From Brachionus rotundiformis (taxonomy: Eukaryota > Rotifera > Eurotatoria > Ploima > Brachionidae): a stretch of DNA of 64,000 bases. Of this stretch, positions 1-9,189 are shown in pieces. The DNA is taken from positions 4,757,975-4,821,974 of the forward strand of contig JAESIW010000180.1 of the NCBI GenBank assembly GCA_016802295.1. Direction: 5' to 3'. Below the pieces are notes generated by a model, which was given only the letters and a program-made list of their open reading frames with translations, was not told the origin of the DNA and did not search any database. Numbering within the stretch: the stretch's first letter is position 1; every line of letters starts with the position of its first letter. The position numbers and the translations under genes were made by a program.

Positions 1-2
1 TC

Positions 3-1199
3 AAGCGTGGAATTTCATGGACAACTGTGCGCTATATGATTGGTGAATGTCAATATGGAGGTCGTGTTACTGACGACTTTGATAAAAAACTGCTTAATAC
101 ATTTACTTTAAGATGGTTTGGCGAGAACATTTTTGCACCAACTTTCTTTTTTAATGATAAAACCTATCCTTTGCCAAAATATGCACGAATGGAGGATCTA
201 ATGAATTTTATAAATTCTTTGCCAGCTAATGACAGACCAGAAGTGTTTGGTCTACATGCAAATGCAGATATCACTTATCAAACGAATACAGCTAGAACTG
301 TTTTGGACACAATTCTTAATATTCAACCAAAAGAGTCCAGTGGCGGTTCTGGTGAAACTCGAGAAGCTGTTGTGTATAGAATAGCGCAAGATATGCTGGA
401 TAAACTTCCACCAGATTACATTCCTCATGAGGTTAAAGCACGGCTCATAAAAATGGACCCACTAACTTCAATGAATATTTTCTTGAGACAGGAGATTGAC
501 AGAATGCAAAAAGTTATTGCAACTGTAAGAAGAACTCTTATTGACTTAAAACTTGCAATCGATGGTACAATAATAATGAACGAGAATTTGCGAAATGCTC
601 TTGATTTTATTTACGATGCTAAGATTCCAAATTTATGGCAAAAAATATCCTGGGAGTCGTCAACATTAGGATTTTGGTTTACAGAATTAATTGAAAGAAA
701 TAACCAATTTAGAAAGTGGATTTTTGAAGAGAAACCACTATGCTTTTGGATGACAGGATTCTTTAATGCTCAAGGATTTTTAACTGCCATGAGACAAGAA
801 GTAACTAGGATGAATAAAGATAAAGGCTGGGCTTTGGATACTGTAACTTTGACAAATGAGGTCACTAATAAGGCAAAAGAAGAAGTAACGACACCACCAA
901 GTGTAGGAGTTTATGTTTATGGCCTATTTTTAGAAGGGGCCGCATGGAGTAAATCTAACCATAGGTTAGTCGAATCGAAAAACAAAATTTTGTTTGATCC
1001 AATGCCTGTCATTCATATATCGGCCACAAGCACTGCCGAAGCAGCTGGTTTAAATAAGAATCAAAATTATGTTTGTCCAATTTACAAGAAACCGAAACGT
1101 ACAGATCGAACTTTTATTGCTACTATCAATTTGAGAACTAATGTTGCACCTGAGACTTGGACACTCAGAGGAACTTGTTTATTGTGTGACACTAAATAA
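3..1199 (+). CDS. DNAH5: Axonemal dynein heavy chain, C-terminal part (DNAH5/DNAH8 type), 5' cut by window edge
   Basis: The reading frame is open from base 3 and stops at 1199, giving the last 398 residues of an outer-arm dynein heavy chain, the ATP-driven motor of motile cilia. This part covers the end of AAA6 and the C-terminal domain. Visible family landmarks are VRYMIGECQYGGRVTDDFD near the start, PEVFGLHANADITYQ, MNIFLRQEIDRMQ, KLAIDGTIIM, STLGFWFTELIERN, FWMTGFFNAQGFLTAMRQE and the terminal LRGTCLLCD. These agree best with the DNAH5/DNAH8 subfamily as I remember it; I cannot separate the two. This last coding segment has no intron over nearly 1.2 kb. An AATAAA-like signal overlaps the stop. 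Decayed pieces of the same family lie just downstream in the same orientation (1860-1973, 5481-5569), suggesting an old partial tandem copy. Confidence 0.95.
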   Translation, partial: KRGISWTTVRYMIGECQYGGRVTDDFDKKLLNTFTLRWFGENIFAPTFFFNDKTYPLPKYARMEDLMNFINSLPANDRPEVFGLHANADITYQTNTARTVLDTILNIQPKESSGGSGETREAVVYRIAQDMLDKLPPDYIPHEVKARLIKMDPLTSMNIFLRQEIDRMQKVIATVRRTLIDLKLAIDGTIIMNENLRNALDFIYDAKIPNLWQKISWESSTLGFWFTELIERNNQFRKWIFEEKPLCFWMTGFFNAQGFLTAMRQEVTRMNKDKGWALDTVTLTNEVTNKAKEEVTTPPSVGVYVYGLFLEGAAWSKSNHRLVESKNKILFDPMPVIHISATSTAEAAGLNKNQNYVCPIYKKPKRTDRTFIATINLRTNVAPETWTLRGTCLLCDTK

Positions 1200-1487
1200 A
1201 ATAAATTTCCATTTTGTATTAATTTTAAATCACTTGTTTATTTTTTTTTATTTTTAATTTTAATTTGTTTTACAAATAAATTTTTTAGTTAAAAAATTAA
1301 TAAATTCGTTTTTCCATTTTTAATTTATTACAACCATGCATTTGATATTTAATTTTTTAAATTATTTTTTCTATTTTATATTTAATATGGACTTGATAAT
1401 TGTAGAAAAAATTATTTAAAAAAATTAATTTATATAATAAAATAAACTGCTATTCTAGGTCAGCTTGTGATATGACACGCAGTCTTA

Positions 1488-1621
1488 GAACATTCTTAAA
1501 TGTTCTAATTATTCAATCATGTTATCATGAAACATTCTAAAACGTTATCTTTTTTTTATTGTTTTATATTTGTTAGGAAATTTATTTTCTATGCTAACTT
1601 AAATTAATTAAGGCGAATTTT
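1488..1621 (+). repeat. Direct repeat, copy 1 of 2
   Basis: Begins GAACATTCTTAAATGTTC and ends in TTAATTAAGGCGAATTTT. The second copy is at 4151-4300 and is nearly identical apart from a roughly 16-base T-rich insertion. One copy lies outside and the other inside the inverted-arm element, so both may be pieces of an older repeat family. The first 18 bases are themselves a near-perfect palindrome. Confidence 0.8.
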
Positions 1622-1859
1622 TAAAACATTAATATATTAAGTTTATTAAATTTTTTAAATAAAGTATTTTACGAAGAACCACTAATTTTGGATCAACAAA
1701 ATCCCTTGAATAATGCAATTCTGTCTCCAGAAAACTAAGACTCGCTTTAAATCAATGAAGTAATCTTGTAAATATTAGTTGGTATTAATCGTGAATTTTA
1801 ACGAAAACAAATATTTCTTTTTCTATGAGGGTTGTTAAATATGAAAATTTTTCGCGACT

Positions 1860-1973
1860 TATGAGGACGTTAATTGGTTTGAAAAAACAATTAAACGAGT
1901 TGCGGAAGAAGAGCTCGGCGAAAAGTATGCCGAGGTTGTGAATACATCGCGTTATTTTGTTGACTTTATGAGG
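1860..1973 (+). pseudogene. Dynein heavy chain exon relic (linker between AAA3 and AAA4)
   Basis: A 38-codon open stretch contains NWFEKTIKRVAEEELGEKY and ends in YFVDFMR, directly followed by GGTAAT, which looks like a surviving splice donor. In DNAH5/8-type dyneins a segment of this kind (..YFVDF[LM]R) precedes AAA4. No open frame continues on either side, so this is an isolated, decayed exon, in the same orientation as the live dynein gene ending at 1199. The identification rests on recalled family motifs. Confidence 0.65.
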
Positions 1974-2171
1974 TAATTTTATTCAGAAATTGAAGCCTAA
2001 TTTATCAAGATCCTGGTATGCCAACATGTGTTGCCAGCTTCTTTTCTTCTTTGCAATTGGCTTCTTCCTCAGGAACAGCTTTATTTGATTCCGGAATGGC
2101 AATCGCCAAAAAGAGCTATTAGATAGCGCGAATTTGAAACTAGATCGTTTAAATCCATTAACAGTTAATTT

Positions 2172-2846
2172 ATGTAATATTCTTGTTCTTTAATTAATTA
2201 ATTATTTCACATCAAAGTTTCTGTCGAAAATTCATTATGTTCCTTAGCATTTTGATATAATGTCGTCTTTCTTTCTTTAGCCAACGGTACTATTAGCTAA
2301 AAATTACTTTATTATCCGTTTGTTTTTGTTATTTGTTAATTGGATTTTTTTTACTTGTGTCTGGATATTACAAAGTTCTAATTTTTCTTCGGCCAAGGCT
2401 TTATCCGCTTCTATTTCATCGACAATGGCTTGTGACCACACCCACCGACAGAGCGTTGCCTCTTGGAGTTCGAATTATTCGAGATATTCGAACTAAATGA
2501 GGTATTTTTCGCAACTAAAGCTTTATAAGCAAGTGATTAAAATTCTTTATAGTTTGCTTTTGGTATCGTTTCATAAATTCTCATAAGTCAAGGATATCTT
2601 CGAAAAATTTTGATTTTAAATCAACAATCTTACAGTTCTTACATCAACAATAAATAAGCATCTATTTTAGATCAGCATGGATTTTTTTTGATTTAGACAT
2701 TAAATTAAAATTAAAACTTAAATTAATTTGTTTTGTTTTATTAAAACTTTTGTTTTTAAAGTCTAAATCGGGATTGATTTTGTTTCACAGATAGCACAAG
2801 TCTTACGGAGAATCATTTCAAAAGTATTCATTCAATTAACAAATTG
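2172..2846 (+). repeat. Left inverted arm
   Basis: Reverse complement of 4786-5460. Landmark segments: CTGTCGAAAATTCATTATG at the outer side and CATTCAATTAACAAATTG at the inner end. Positions in the two arms sum to a constant (about 7632), so there are essentially no indels between them. A dynein stalk fragment lies on the minus strand at about 2322-2429. Confidence 0.9.
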
Positions 2847-4150
2847 TTTGAGAAATGAGGGTTCTTAAAGGAAAGATTGTGGTATTATTAGATTTTTAAT
2901 AAATTTATTTCATTTTTGGAAAATAATTTTAAAAAAAAATGACCAAATGTTAATTGAGTTCTAATCTATTTCAAAGTAATCAACATGCATTTGTTTGGAA
3001 ACCTTTGAATTAGATTAATCAAACGAAAACTGCTCAAAAAGCAAAAGAAATGTAATACAAAACTCAACCATCACAATTTATTCATTTTTATAGCTCCAAA
3101 TTATTCAATAATTTTGATACCATAATTATAACACTGGTAGTTAGCCCATCAGTGCCAAAAAAAGATTATAAAAATTTTATTTTTAATTTTTTTAAATTAA
3201 CTTATGCTCCAGTGACTGCATCTTTTGGGCTCGATGGTGGCATGCACTAATCAAGAACATTGATGGTCAGACATTTGAAAATTACATTTTTTTTAGAAAT
3301 AATTTGAAATTCAAAAGACCAATGATGTTTTTGTTATTCGTTTAAATCAACATACTTTTGATTTCTCTTGTTTTTTATAACGGGCAGTAATCTCCCTTCC
3401 AAAAAAATGTTTCGGAAACTTTCATTTTATCCGAGAAAAACTTTATTTACGAACCATGTTTTCTTATTAAATGAATGGAAGCGCTAAAGACAATTTTTCG
3501 ATTGTAGTTGTGGATCACTGAAAAGTTATTTATAAAACGCAGTAATCTCTCTTATGAAAAAAACTTTTGTTTCAAAAGTATTTATCGGGATTAATTTTGT
3601 TCGACGAAGATTACAAATCAAAACCTCTTCACAAGTATTTATTCGATTAAGTCCTTGAAAAAATACGGCCGGATTCGGGACCGTCCATATATTTTATACG
3701 GTTCTAAAATTTTGATCGTCATCAAATTTTTGGACGGTTTTAAATAAATTTCTCTTAATAAAAGCAGAAATTCAGAAAACATTGCAACAAGGTAATGTAT
3801 GCATTGGAATTGCGCATACAAACTGAAATTGTGCCAAATTTAATTCACACACAACAAATGAACGAGCTGAAATAACAATTCTAACAAATTTAATCAAGCA
3901 AGCTGACATGGAATAAAACATGAAAGCAACATTCAAAACAATTTTTCGAATTAGTTTTTTCCGATGGATAAATTTGAAACCTTGAATGGCAGTCTACCTT
4001 TTGATGTCGATGTTTTTAATGATTTAAAGCGAATTCGAGACTTAATCAGAGAAATTTTGATGCAAATAATTTTGAAATGAAACGGATTAACAAAATCTTC
4101 CTGAAAAATGTGAGAGTGATGTTGTTTTCGATTTAAAAGAGAAATTCTTT

Positions 4151-4300
4151 GAACATTTTTAAATGTTCAAATTATTCAATCATGTTATCATGAAACATTC
4201 TAAAACGTTATCTTTTTTTTATTGTTTTATATTTGTCAGGAAATTTATTTTCTATTACTTTTCTTTTTAATGCTAACTTAAATTAATTAAGGCGAATTTT
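4151..4300 (+). repeat. Direct repeat, copy 2 of 2
   Basis: Matches 1488-1621, with about 16 extra T-rich bases near 4255-4270. It is followed at 4319-4364 by a second short repeated segment that also occurs at 3018-3064 (both contain AAACGAAAACTGCT), which shows that the middle of the element is itself a mosaic of duplicated pieces. Confidence 0.8.
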
Positions 4301-4622
4301 GCCTTTGTATTGGACTTATCAAACGAAAACTGCTGAAAAAGCAAAAGAAATGTAAAACATAGTCTTAAGATCACAGCTGTGATTCCTCCTTTCAAATTAA
4401 AATATCATTTAAAATGGTAGATATAATTTAATCAATTTAATAACATTTATCATCGTATCAAATCAAAGTGGATAGCGAGGATACAAGTATATATCCAGAA
4501 GACAGAGGTTCAATACAAATTGATTATCTAAGCTTTCGTCTTTCTCAGACTTCACAGCGTTTACTAGAAAACTGCAAGATACATAGTTTATACAAGCAGA
4601 TTAAACCTCCAAATTAAAATAG

Positions 4623-4796
4623 AACAATTTTCCTGTTTTAATTATCGGCACAAGTGATAATGATAACGTATTTCATCCATTTGGTATATCACTAACAAAA
4701 ACAAGGAATGAACATGACTATCAATTTATATTCTCTTCACTGTTAATTAAGTTACAATTAACTAATCAACAAAAGCTTAGATATTCAATTTGTTAA
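4623..4796 (+). pseudogene. MULE transposase remnant
   Basis: A 57-codon open stretch reads FPVLIIGTSDNDNVFHPFGI and continues through SLTKTRNEHDYQFIFSSL. This resembles the start of the MULE transposase core, where a phrase of the form PVL.vGt.D....FHPFG precedes a segment with acidic and aromatic residues. Stops lie just upstream and the frame ends at 4796, inside the right inverted arm, so the catalytic domain is not complete. No intact transposase was found in the window. The family call rests on recalled motif similarity. Confidence 0.55.
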
Positions 4797-5460
4797 TTGA
4801 ATGAATACTTTTGAAATGATTCTCCGTAAGACTTGTGCTATCTGTGAAACAAAATCAATCCCGATTTAGACTTTAAAAACAAAAGTTTTAATAAAACAAA
4901 ACAAATTAATTTAAGTTTTAATTTTAATTTAATGTCTAAATCAGAAAAAATCCATGCTGATCTAAAATAGATGCTTATTTATTGTTGATGTAAGAACTGT
5001 AAGATTGTTGATTTAAAATCAAAATTTTTCGAAGATATCCTTGACTTATGAGAATTTATGAAACGATACCAAAAGCAAACTATAAAGAATTTTAATCACT
5101 TGCTTATAAAGCTTTAGTTGCGAAAAATACCTCATTTAGTTCGAATATCTCGAATAATTCGAACTCCAAGAGGCAACGCTCTGTCGGTGGGTGTGGTCAC
5201 AAGCCATTGTCGATGAAATAGAAGCGGATAAAGCCTTGGCCGAAGAAAAATTAGAACTTTGTAATATCCAGACACAAGTAAAAAAAATCCAATTAACAAA
5301 TAACAAAAACAAACGGATAATAAAGTAATTTTTAGCTAATAGTACCGTTGGCTAAAGAAAGAAAGACGACATTATATCAAAATGCTAAGGAACATAATGA
5401 ATTTTCGACAGAAACTTTGATGTGAAATAATTAATTAATTAAAGAACAAGAATATAACAT
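4786..5460 (-). repeat. Right inverted arm
   Basis: Reverse complement of 2172-2846. One visible difference is in a T-run near 2678 (left TTTTTTTTGATT, right arm complement TTTTTTCTGATT). It carries the plus-strand dynein stalk fragment at 5203-5310 and, immediately before it at 5175-5202, a sequence resembling a degraded AAA4 P-loop. Confidence 0.9.
5203..5310 (+). pseudogene. Dynein stalk fragment inside the right arm
   Basis: The open stretch reads AIVDEIEADKALAEEKLEL, close to the start of the dynein stalk coiled coil (..IVDEI..DK..AEEKLE..). Its exact complement occurs in the left arm. The 28 bases before it (GCTCTGTCGGTGGGTGTGGT) resemble the P-loop relic at 5481, so two regions that lie hundreds of residues apart in real dynein are joined here. 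It is not part of a functional gene. Confidence 0.6.
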
Positions 5461-5480
5461 TAATCAATCCAAGAATCACC

Positions 5481-5569
5481 GCTCTGTTGATGGGTGTAGT
5501 CGGAAGTGGTAAACAATCACATACAAAACTAGCGTCTTTTATTACCGGACAAAAAGGATCAATAAGTCG
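5481..5569 (+). pseudogene. Dynein AAA4 P-loop exon relic
   Basis: The frame reads ALLMGVVGSGKQSHTKLASF followed by ITGQKGS, matching the AAA4 nucleotide-binding loop of axonemal dyneins (GVGGSGKQS..[KR]LASFI). One glycine of the loop is replaced by valine. The similarity stops abruptly where retrotransposon endonuclease sequence begins near 5570. Together with 1860-1973 it brackets the inverted-arm element in the order expected for one dynein gene. Confidence 0.7.
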
Positions 5570-6719
5570 ATCTTGTCGGCAAAGAAAGCAATCGACGATA
5601 AGCGCTCCTCGGCACTGATGATATGCGGGGACTTCAATTATTCAGAGATTGAGAGTAGGCACAATTGTCCATCAGTACTGTGCGGCGAGAGCTCTCTCGT
5701 GCAAAAGTTCGTGGACGTCATAATCGACGGCGATTTGACGCAACTGGTCACGTTTCTGACATTTATTTAGGCGGATGGCATAACTACTAAAGCCTTAGAC
5801 CTGATTTTAACCGACGATCCAACAAGAATCGATGAGGTGAAACAGGCCCCTCCATTTGGCCCAGCTATTCAAGGACACGTAGTGATGCAATGGGAGTTAG
5901 CCTTTGCATCAGCAAGCAAGCAACAAGATTCACCCCCTCGTCGTCGATTGGCTGTACACAAGGGAGATTTCATTGCGATCGAGAAAGAGCTCCGTAAATT
6001 TGACTGGCCCAGACTCTTCTAAAGACAGCATGTCGACGTCATGTACAGTTCTTGACATCTACAACCAGCTATGCAGTGATTTCATCCCAATAGCACGAAC
6101 CAGAAAGAGGACCGATGCCACGTGGATGAACAACGAGCTAAAACGAATGGTAAAACGGAAGAGACAGTTGAAGTACATAAACGACAATATGATGAGCAAT
6201 TCCACAATTGAAGCATACCGAGCTATGAGTGCTAATGTTAAAAGAGCCACAAACATAGCTGTGAGGTCATTTGAATTAAGCCTCGCTAATGACAAGAAGA
6301 ATCCAAAACGATTATTCACCTACATCGGCTCAAAGCAGTCAGTCAAGTAAGGAATTGCCAAAATATCTTCTAATGGTATCGAGTTCAGCGTTGGTAAGGA
6401 GATTTCTCTAAACGCCCATTTTGGGGTGGTAGGAACCGTACTCAGATGGATCAGGGGTTTCCTCTCGGGCAGGAGGCAAAGAGTTGTCCTCGGCGAAAAC
6501 TGTTCGGACTGGGCACCAGTCACGAGCTCGGTCCCTCAGGGCTCAGTCATAGGTCCAACGCTCATCGTGGTCTTCATAAACGACCTTCCAGAACATATAA
6601 GCTTTCCATGTAAGCTGTATGCAGATAACTGCAAAATCATCGTGCGCTTACTCACGAGCAGCTGCAACGCGACCTGGAAGCCTTATATATGGAAACAAAT
6701 GTACACTACGTACATTTAA
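5570..6719 (+). mobile_element. Broken non-LTR retrotransposon (LINE; Jockey/CR1-like)
   Basis: Three consecutive open pieces in shifted frames. 5573-5770 and 5837-6022 show an APE-type endonuclease tail (ALMICGDFNYSEIE, then ALDLILTDDP across a stop). 5904-6350 shows the basic linker before the reverse transcriptase (TWMNNELKRMVKRKRQLKYI). 6426-6719 shows part of the reverse transcriptase, with SSVPQGSVIGPTLIVVFIND and KLYADN in place of the usual YADD. Most of the fingers and palm between these pieces is deleted, so the copy is dead. It is noticeably less AT-rich than its surroundings, as expected of a mobile sequence. The clade within the LINEs is uncertain. Confidence 0.85.
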
Positions 6720-6895
6720 AACAATAAAAACAATAAAATTATTTTTACATAATTTTTTTTAAACGCACTTTCTAATTAATACGTAGTTATTTTAATTTTA
6801 AAAAAAGTCTTGAAGGTTGTCCATATCCATTTTTGAATTTTTAAAAATAAATTGTGAATGAAAATAGTTACAATAGTAAAGAATTTATTTTAAAA

Positions 6896-7951
6896 ATGGC
6901 AGCGTGTAATTTTATTGCTTTTATAAAAAACCAAAATGACTTCTTTGATTACAAAATATTTAAAAACGATCATTTGGTTCAATTGAGTCCAAATAAAACG
7001 CCAATATCTTTTCATGCTTCTCGGTACGATACAGCTTTCCTTTTCAGAGATGCAATCGTGACCAATCTTGGATTAAATGAATATTTCTTTCAAGACATTC
7101 ATAAGGTGTCTAGCTATAAATATTTTAGTGATCTCCTTGAACAAACAAAGTTGGCCATTACAAACGAAAATCAACTTGCAAGACTGACTTTGCTTCTTCA
7201 TGTCAGTAAATCACATATCGAAGAGCCAGTCTTATGGGACAATATTTTTCAATTTATTCCTACTTTAGAAATAGATGATCAAACCGAATTTATATTCAAA
7301 AATGAGTTGTTAAATGTTTTTGATCGCATAAAATCTAATAAAAAAATAGTCAATAAAATCAACCAAACCATTATTTCAATAATTGGTGATGAAGAAATTA
7401 AATTTGACTATTCAAGTTTAAAAATAAAGTTTTTCAAATTTGCTTTAAGTGAATTAAATGGTTTTGCTGGTCTAGATTGCATTTACATTGGAATTGATGC
7501 AATTAGAAGATTTATTGGTGAACTCAGACAGGATTTTGACAATGAACAGAAGTTGAAAGTTTTCTTACTTAACATGTTTCGATTGATAATACATGAAATT
7601 TGCCATGTAGCTTTGAGAAATGTTGTCAAAAATTTCAATGCCTCTAGTCCACAATTAATGGCTGAAAAAAAGCAGCACTTAAGTTCGTCTTCATCCAAAA
7701 AAAACGCTCAAATATTTGAGGCAGGTGTACTTTGTGAAAAAAATTTCTTTTCGGAAAGAATTGACTGGAGCTTATCTACCAAAAGCACCGGATTTAATTA
7801 TGATTATTGTAAGGATTTTTTGGAAAAGCTAATTAGCAAATCAGAGCCTGATTTTACTGAATTTGAGTTTAGCAAATCTGGTTGTATCATAGATACAAGT
7901 AAATTAATTTTTATGGCGATTGATTATTCTAGTAAAATACAAATGTTTTAA
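6896..7951 (+). CDS. Uncharacterised protein with an HExxH zinc-protease-like motif
   Basis: Intronless frame. The ATG at 6896 (AAAATGG context) is preferred because the upstream extension has only a GTG. It encodes 351 residues. I do not recognise an orthologue. The middle reads IGIDAIRRFIGEL, then MFRLIIHEICHVALRN, which fits the zinc-binding HExxH signature. About 35-40 residues later IFEAGVLCEKNFF offers a glutamate that could be the third metal ligand of a gluzincin-type site. A serine- and lysine-rich loop (LSSSSSKKN) separates the two. There is no signal peptide or membrane segment. Activity is inference from the motif alone. It sits between transposon debris and a probable small gene, and the lack of introns contrasts with most neighbours. 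Confidence 0.75.
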   Translation: MAACNFIAFIKNQNDFFDYKIFKNDHLVQLSPNKTPISFHASRYDTAFLFRDAIVTNLGLNEYFFQDIHKVSSYKYFSDLLEQTKLAITNENQLARLTLLLHVSKSHIEEPVLWDNIFQFIPTLEIDDQTEFIFKNELLNVFDRIKSNKKIVNKINQTIISIIGDEEIKFDYSSLKIKFFKFALSELNGFAGLDCIYIGIDAIRRFIGELRQDFDNEQKLKVFLLNMFRLIIHEICHVALRNVVKNFNASSPQLMAEKKQHLSSSSSKKNAQIFEAGVLCEKNFFSERIDWSLSTKSTGFNYDYCKDFLEKLISKSEPDFTEFEFSKSGCIIDTSKLIFMAIDYSSKIQMF

Positions 7952-8105
7952 TAAATTTTATTTTTAATTTTAAAAATTGAAAAGTAAATAAAAAAATATG
8001 ACCTTGTGAGATAAATTTTATCTAAACAGATCTATTTTTAATTAAAATAATAACTTGATAATTGAAGAGAAATGATTTTTCATACTAAACATAAATAAAT
8101 ATTAT

Positions 8106-9085
8106 TTAATATTTTATTGATAATTTTTTTTGGAAAGATAACCATTTTATATAATTTTGAAAATTAATGGAGTTACCAATTGCATTTTCCATTCCTTTTA
8201 GCCCAATGTACGTTTCTTCGCCAACAAATGGTGCATCTTATTATTTATCAGTTTAGATAAAAGAATGACTTAACTTAAATTTTTTATGATCATCTGGTAA
8301 AATGAAACCATAATTATAATCTGGACCACTGAAAAGAAAAAAAATTGAGTTGAATAAATCTACATACTCATTGGTGAGCTCTAATTCTAATAAACAAAAA
8401 TATGGTCAAAATAAAAATCTTATTTTTCTCTTTGTTTTTTAAATAAAACTTCAAGATCTTCAAGAGCTGAACTTTCTTTTTCTATTACTTTTGCGTCTTT
8501 TATCTTTAAAAAATCCTTGAAAATCTTATAAGAATTCGGAAGGAAGGATTTTTTAAGAGTTTTTTACAGAACAGTCAGGTATCAGGCTACAAGATTTTGT
8601 CGAAAATTCTCATGAATCCTTTTCAGGAATTAAAACCTGGGCTAGTCAAGAATTAATTTAAAATAAAATGAGACCCTTTAAGATCCTATTAAGATTATAT
8701 CAAGATAATTTTGTTGTAAATTATGAATCCTGTTAAATTTTATTGATCAGGATAAGACTATTTTTTCAAAATCTAACAGGTTTTAATAATTTACATAAAA
8801 ATGAATCAAGGAATAAGAGTTTAGATTTATATTCTTTTTAAAAGATAGTTAAGCAAGTATTAAAATAATTCATATTACATAATTGTCACAATTCGTTCAA
8901 AAGTTATCTACGGAAAATATAATTTTTTTATAGATTCTCCAAATCGATCTATGTTCAAAATTTTTCTTCTGGTTTGTTTGAATCGAGCTTGGAAAATAAA
9001 TTCTATGATATCTACCATAATTTCAAAACAAAGACAAATTAAAATACCATAGAAAAGAAATCGAAATAAAAGCGCATAAAATTTC
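8106..9085 (-). CDS. Probable unrecognised membrane-protein gene (exons approximate)
   Basis: Several minus-strand segments look coding and can be linked by plausible splices. About 9085-8922 reads FYALLFRFLFYGILICLCF, a hydrophobic segment, then EFIFQARFKQTRRKILNIDR to LYFP before a GT. About 8535-8435 reads FKDFLKIKDAKVIEKESSAL then EDLEVLFKKQREK, a likely coiled coil. About 8325-8255 reads GPDYNYGFILPDDHKKFKL. The last exon, about 8235-8106, reads APFVGEETYIGLKGMENAIG and ends in a stop at 8106. The start is unclear: an in-frame ATG lies at 9018, after the hydrophobic segment. The first intron (about 8590-8920) seems filled with a short repeat. I do not know the family. It is divergent from SMNDC1, about 100 bases away. 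Confidence 0.4.
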
Positions 9086-9189
9086 AATTTAACATATTAT
9101 AAATTAATGTGTATATATTAAGGAAAGTAGTTATTATAGAATTGTAATATCTAATTTAAATTATCCCGAAGTAATCAGAAATAAAAAGA

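Larger units (their letters stand above)
1200..2171. other. Repeat-rich intergenic DNA left of the inverted-arm element
   Basis: AT-rich DNA without an intact gene. It holds one copy of a direct repeat (1488-1621) and a dynein exon relic (1860-1973). A further stretch around 2015-2115 is richer in GC and, read on the minus strand, gives a short open stretch rich in E, K and A that I do not recognise. Confidence 0.6.
2172..5460. mobile_element. MULE-like DNA transposon with long inverted arms carrying dynein sequence (probably non-autonomous)
   Basis: The element is bounded by two inverted arms of about 675 bases (2172-2846 and 4786-5460) around a 1.94-kb middle. The arms pair base for base with only a couple of differences seen by eye, so their formation or homogenisation is recent. 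The middle keeps a remnant of a Mutator-type (MULE) transposase just inside the right arm (4623-4796), broken by stops and cut off at the arm border. Long terminal inverted repeats are typical of many MULEs. Both arms contain a fragment of a dynein heavy-chain stalk, so the element carries host gene sequence. I found no clear target-site duplication at the arm ends. It may instead be a palindromic duplication that formed around a transposon relic. Confidence 0.6.

Noticed and set aside
3639..3821. 60-codon minus-strand frame in the repeat block
   Set aside because: No homology that I recognise and no splice context; it lies inside the mobile element's middle.
2162..5470. Target-site duplication around the inverted-arm element
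   Set aside because: The flanks share only TTAAT-like bases, which is not convincing in this composition.
6854..6895. Upstream extension of the HExxH protein
   Set aside because: It would start with GTG, which is not expected in an animal gene; the ATG at 6896 is better.
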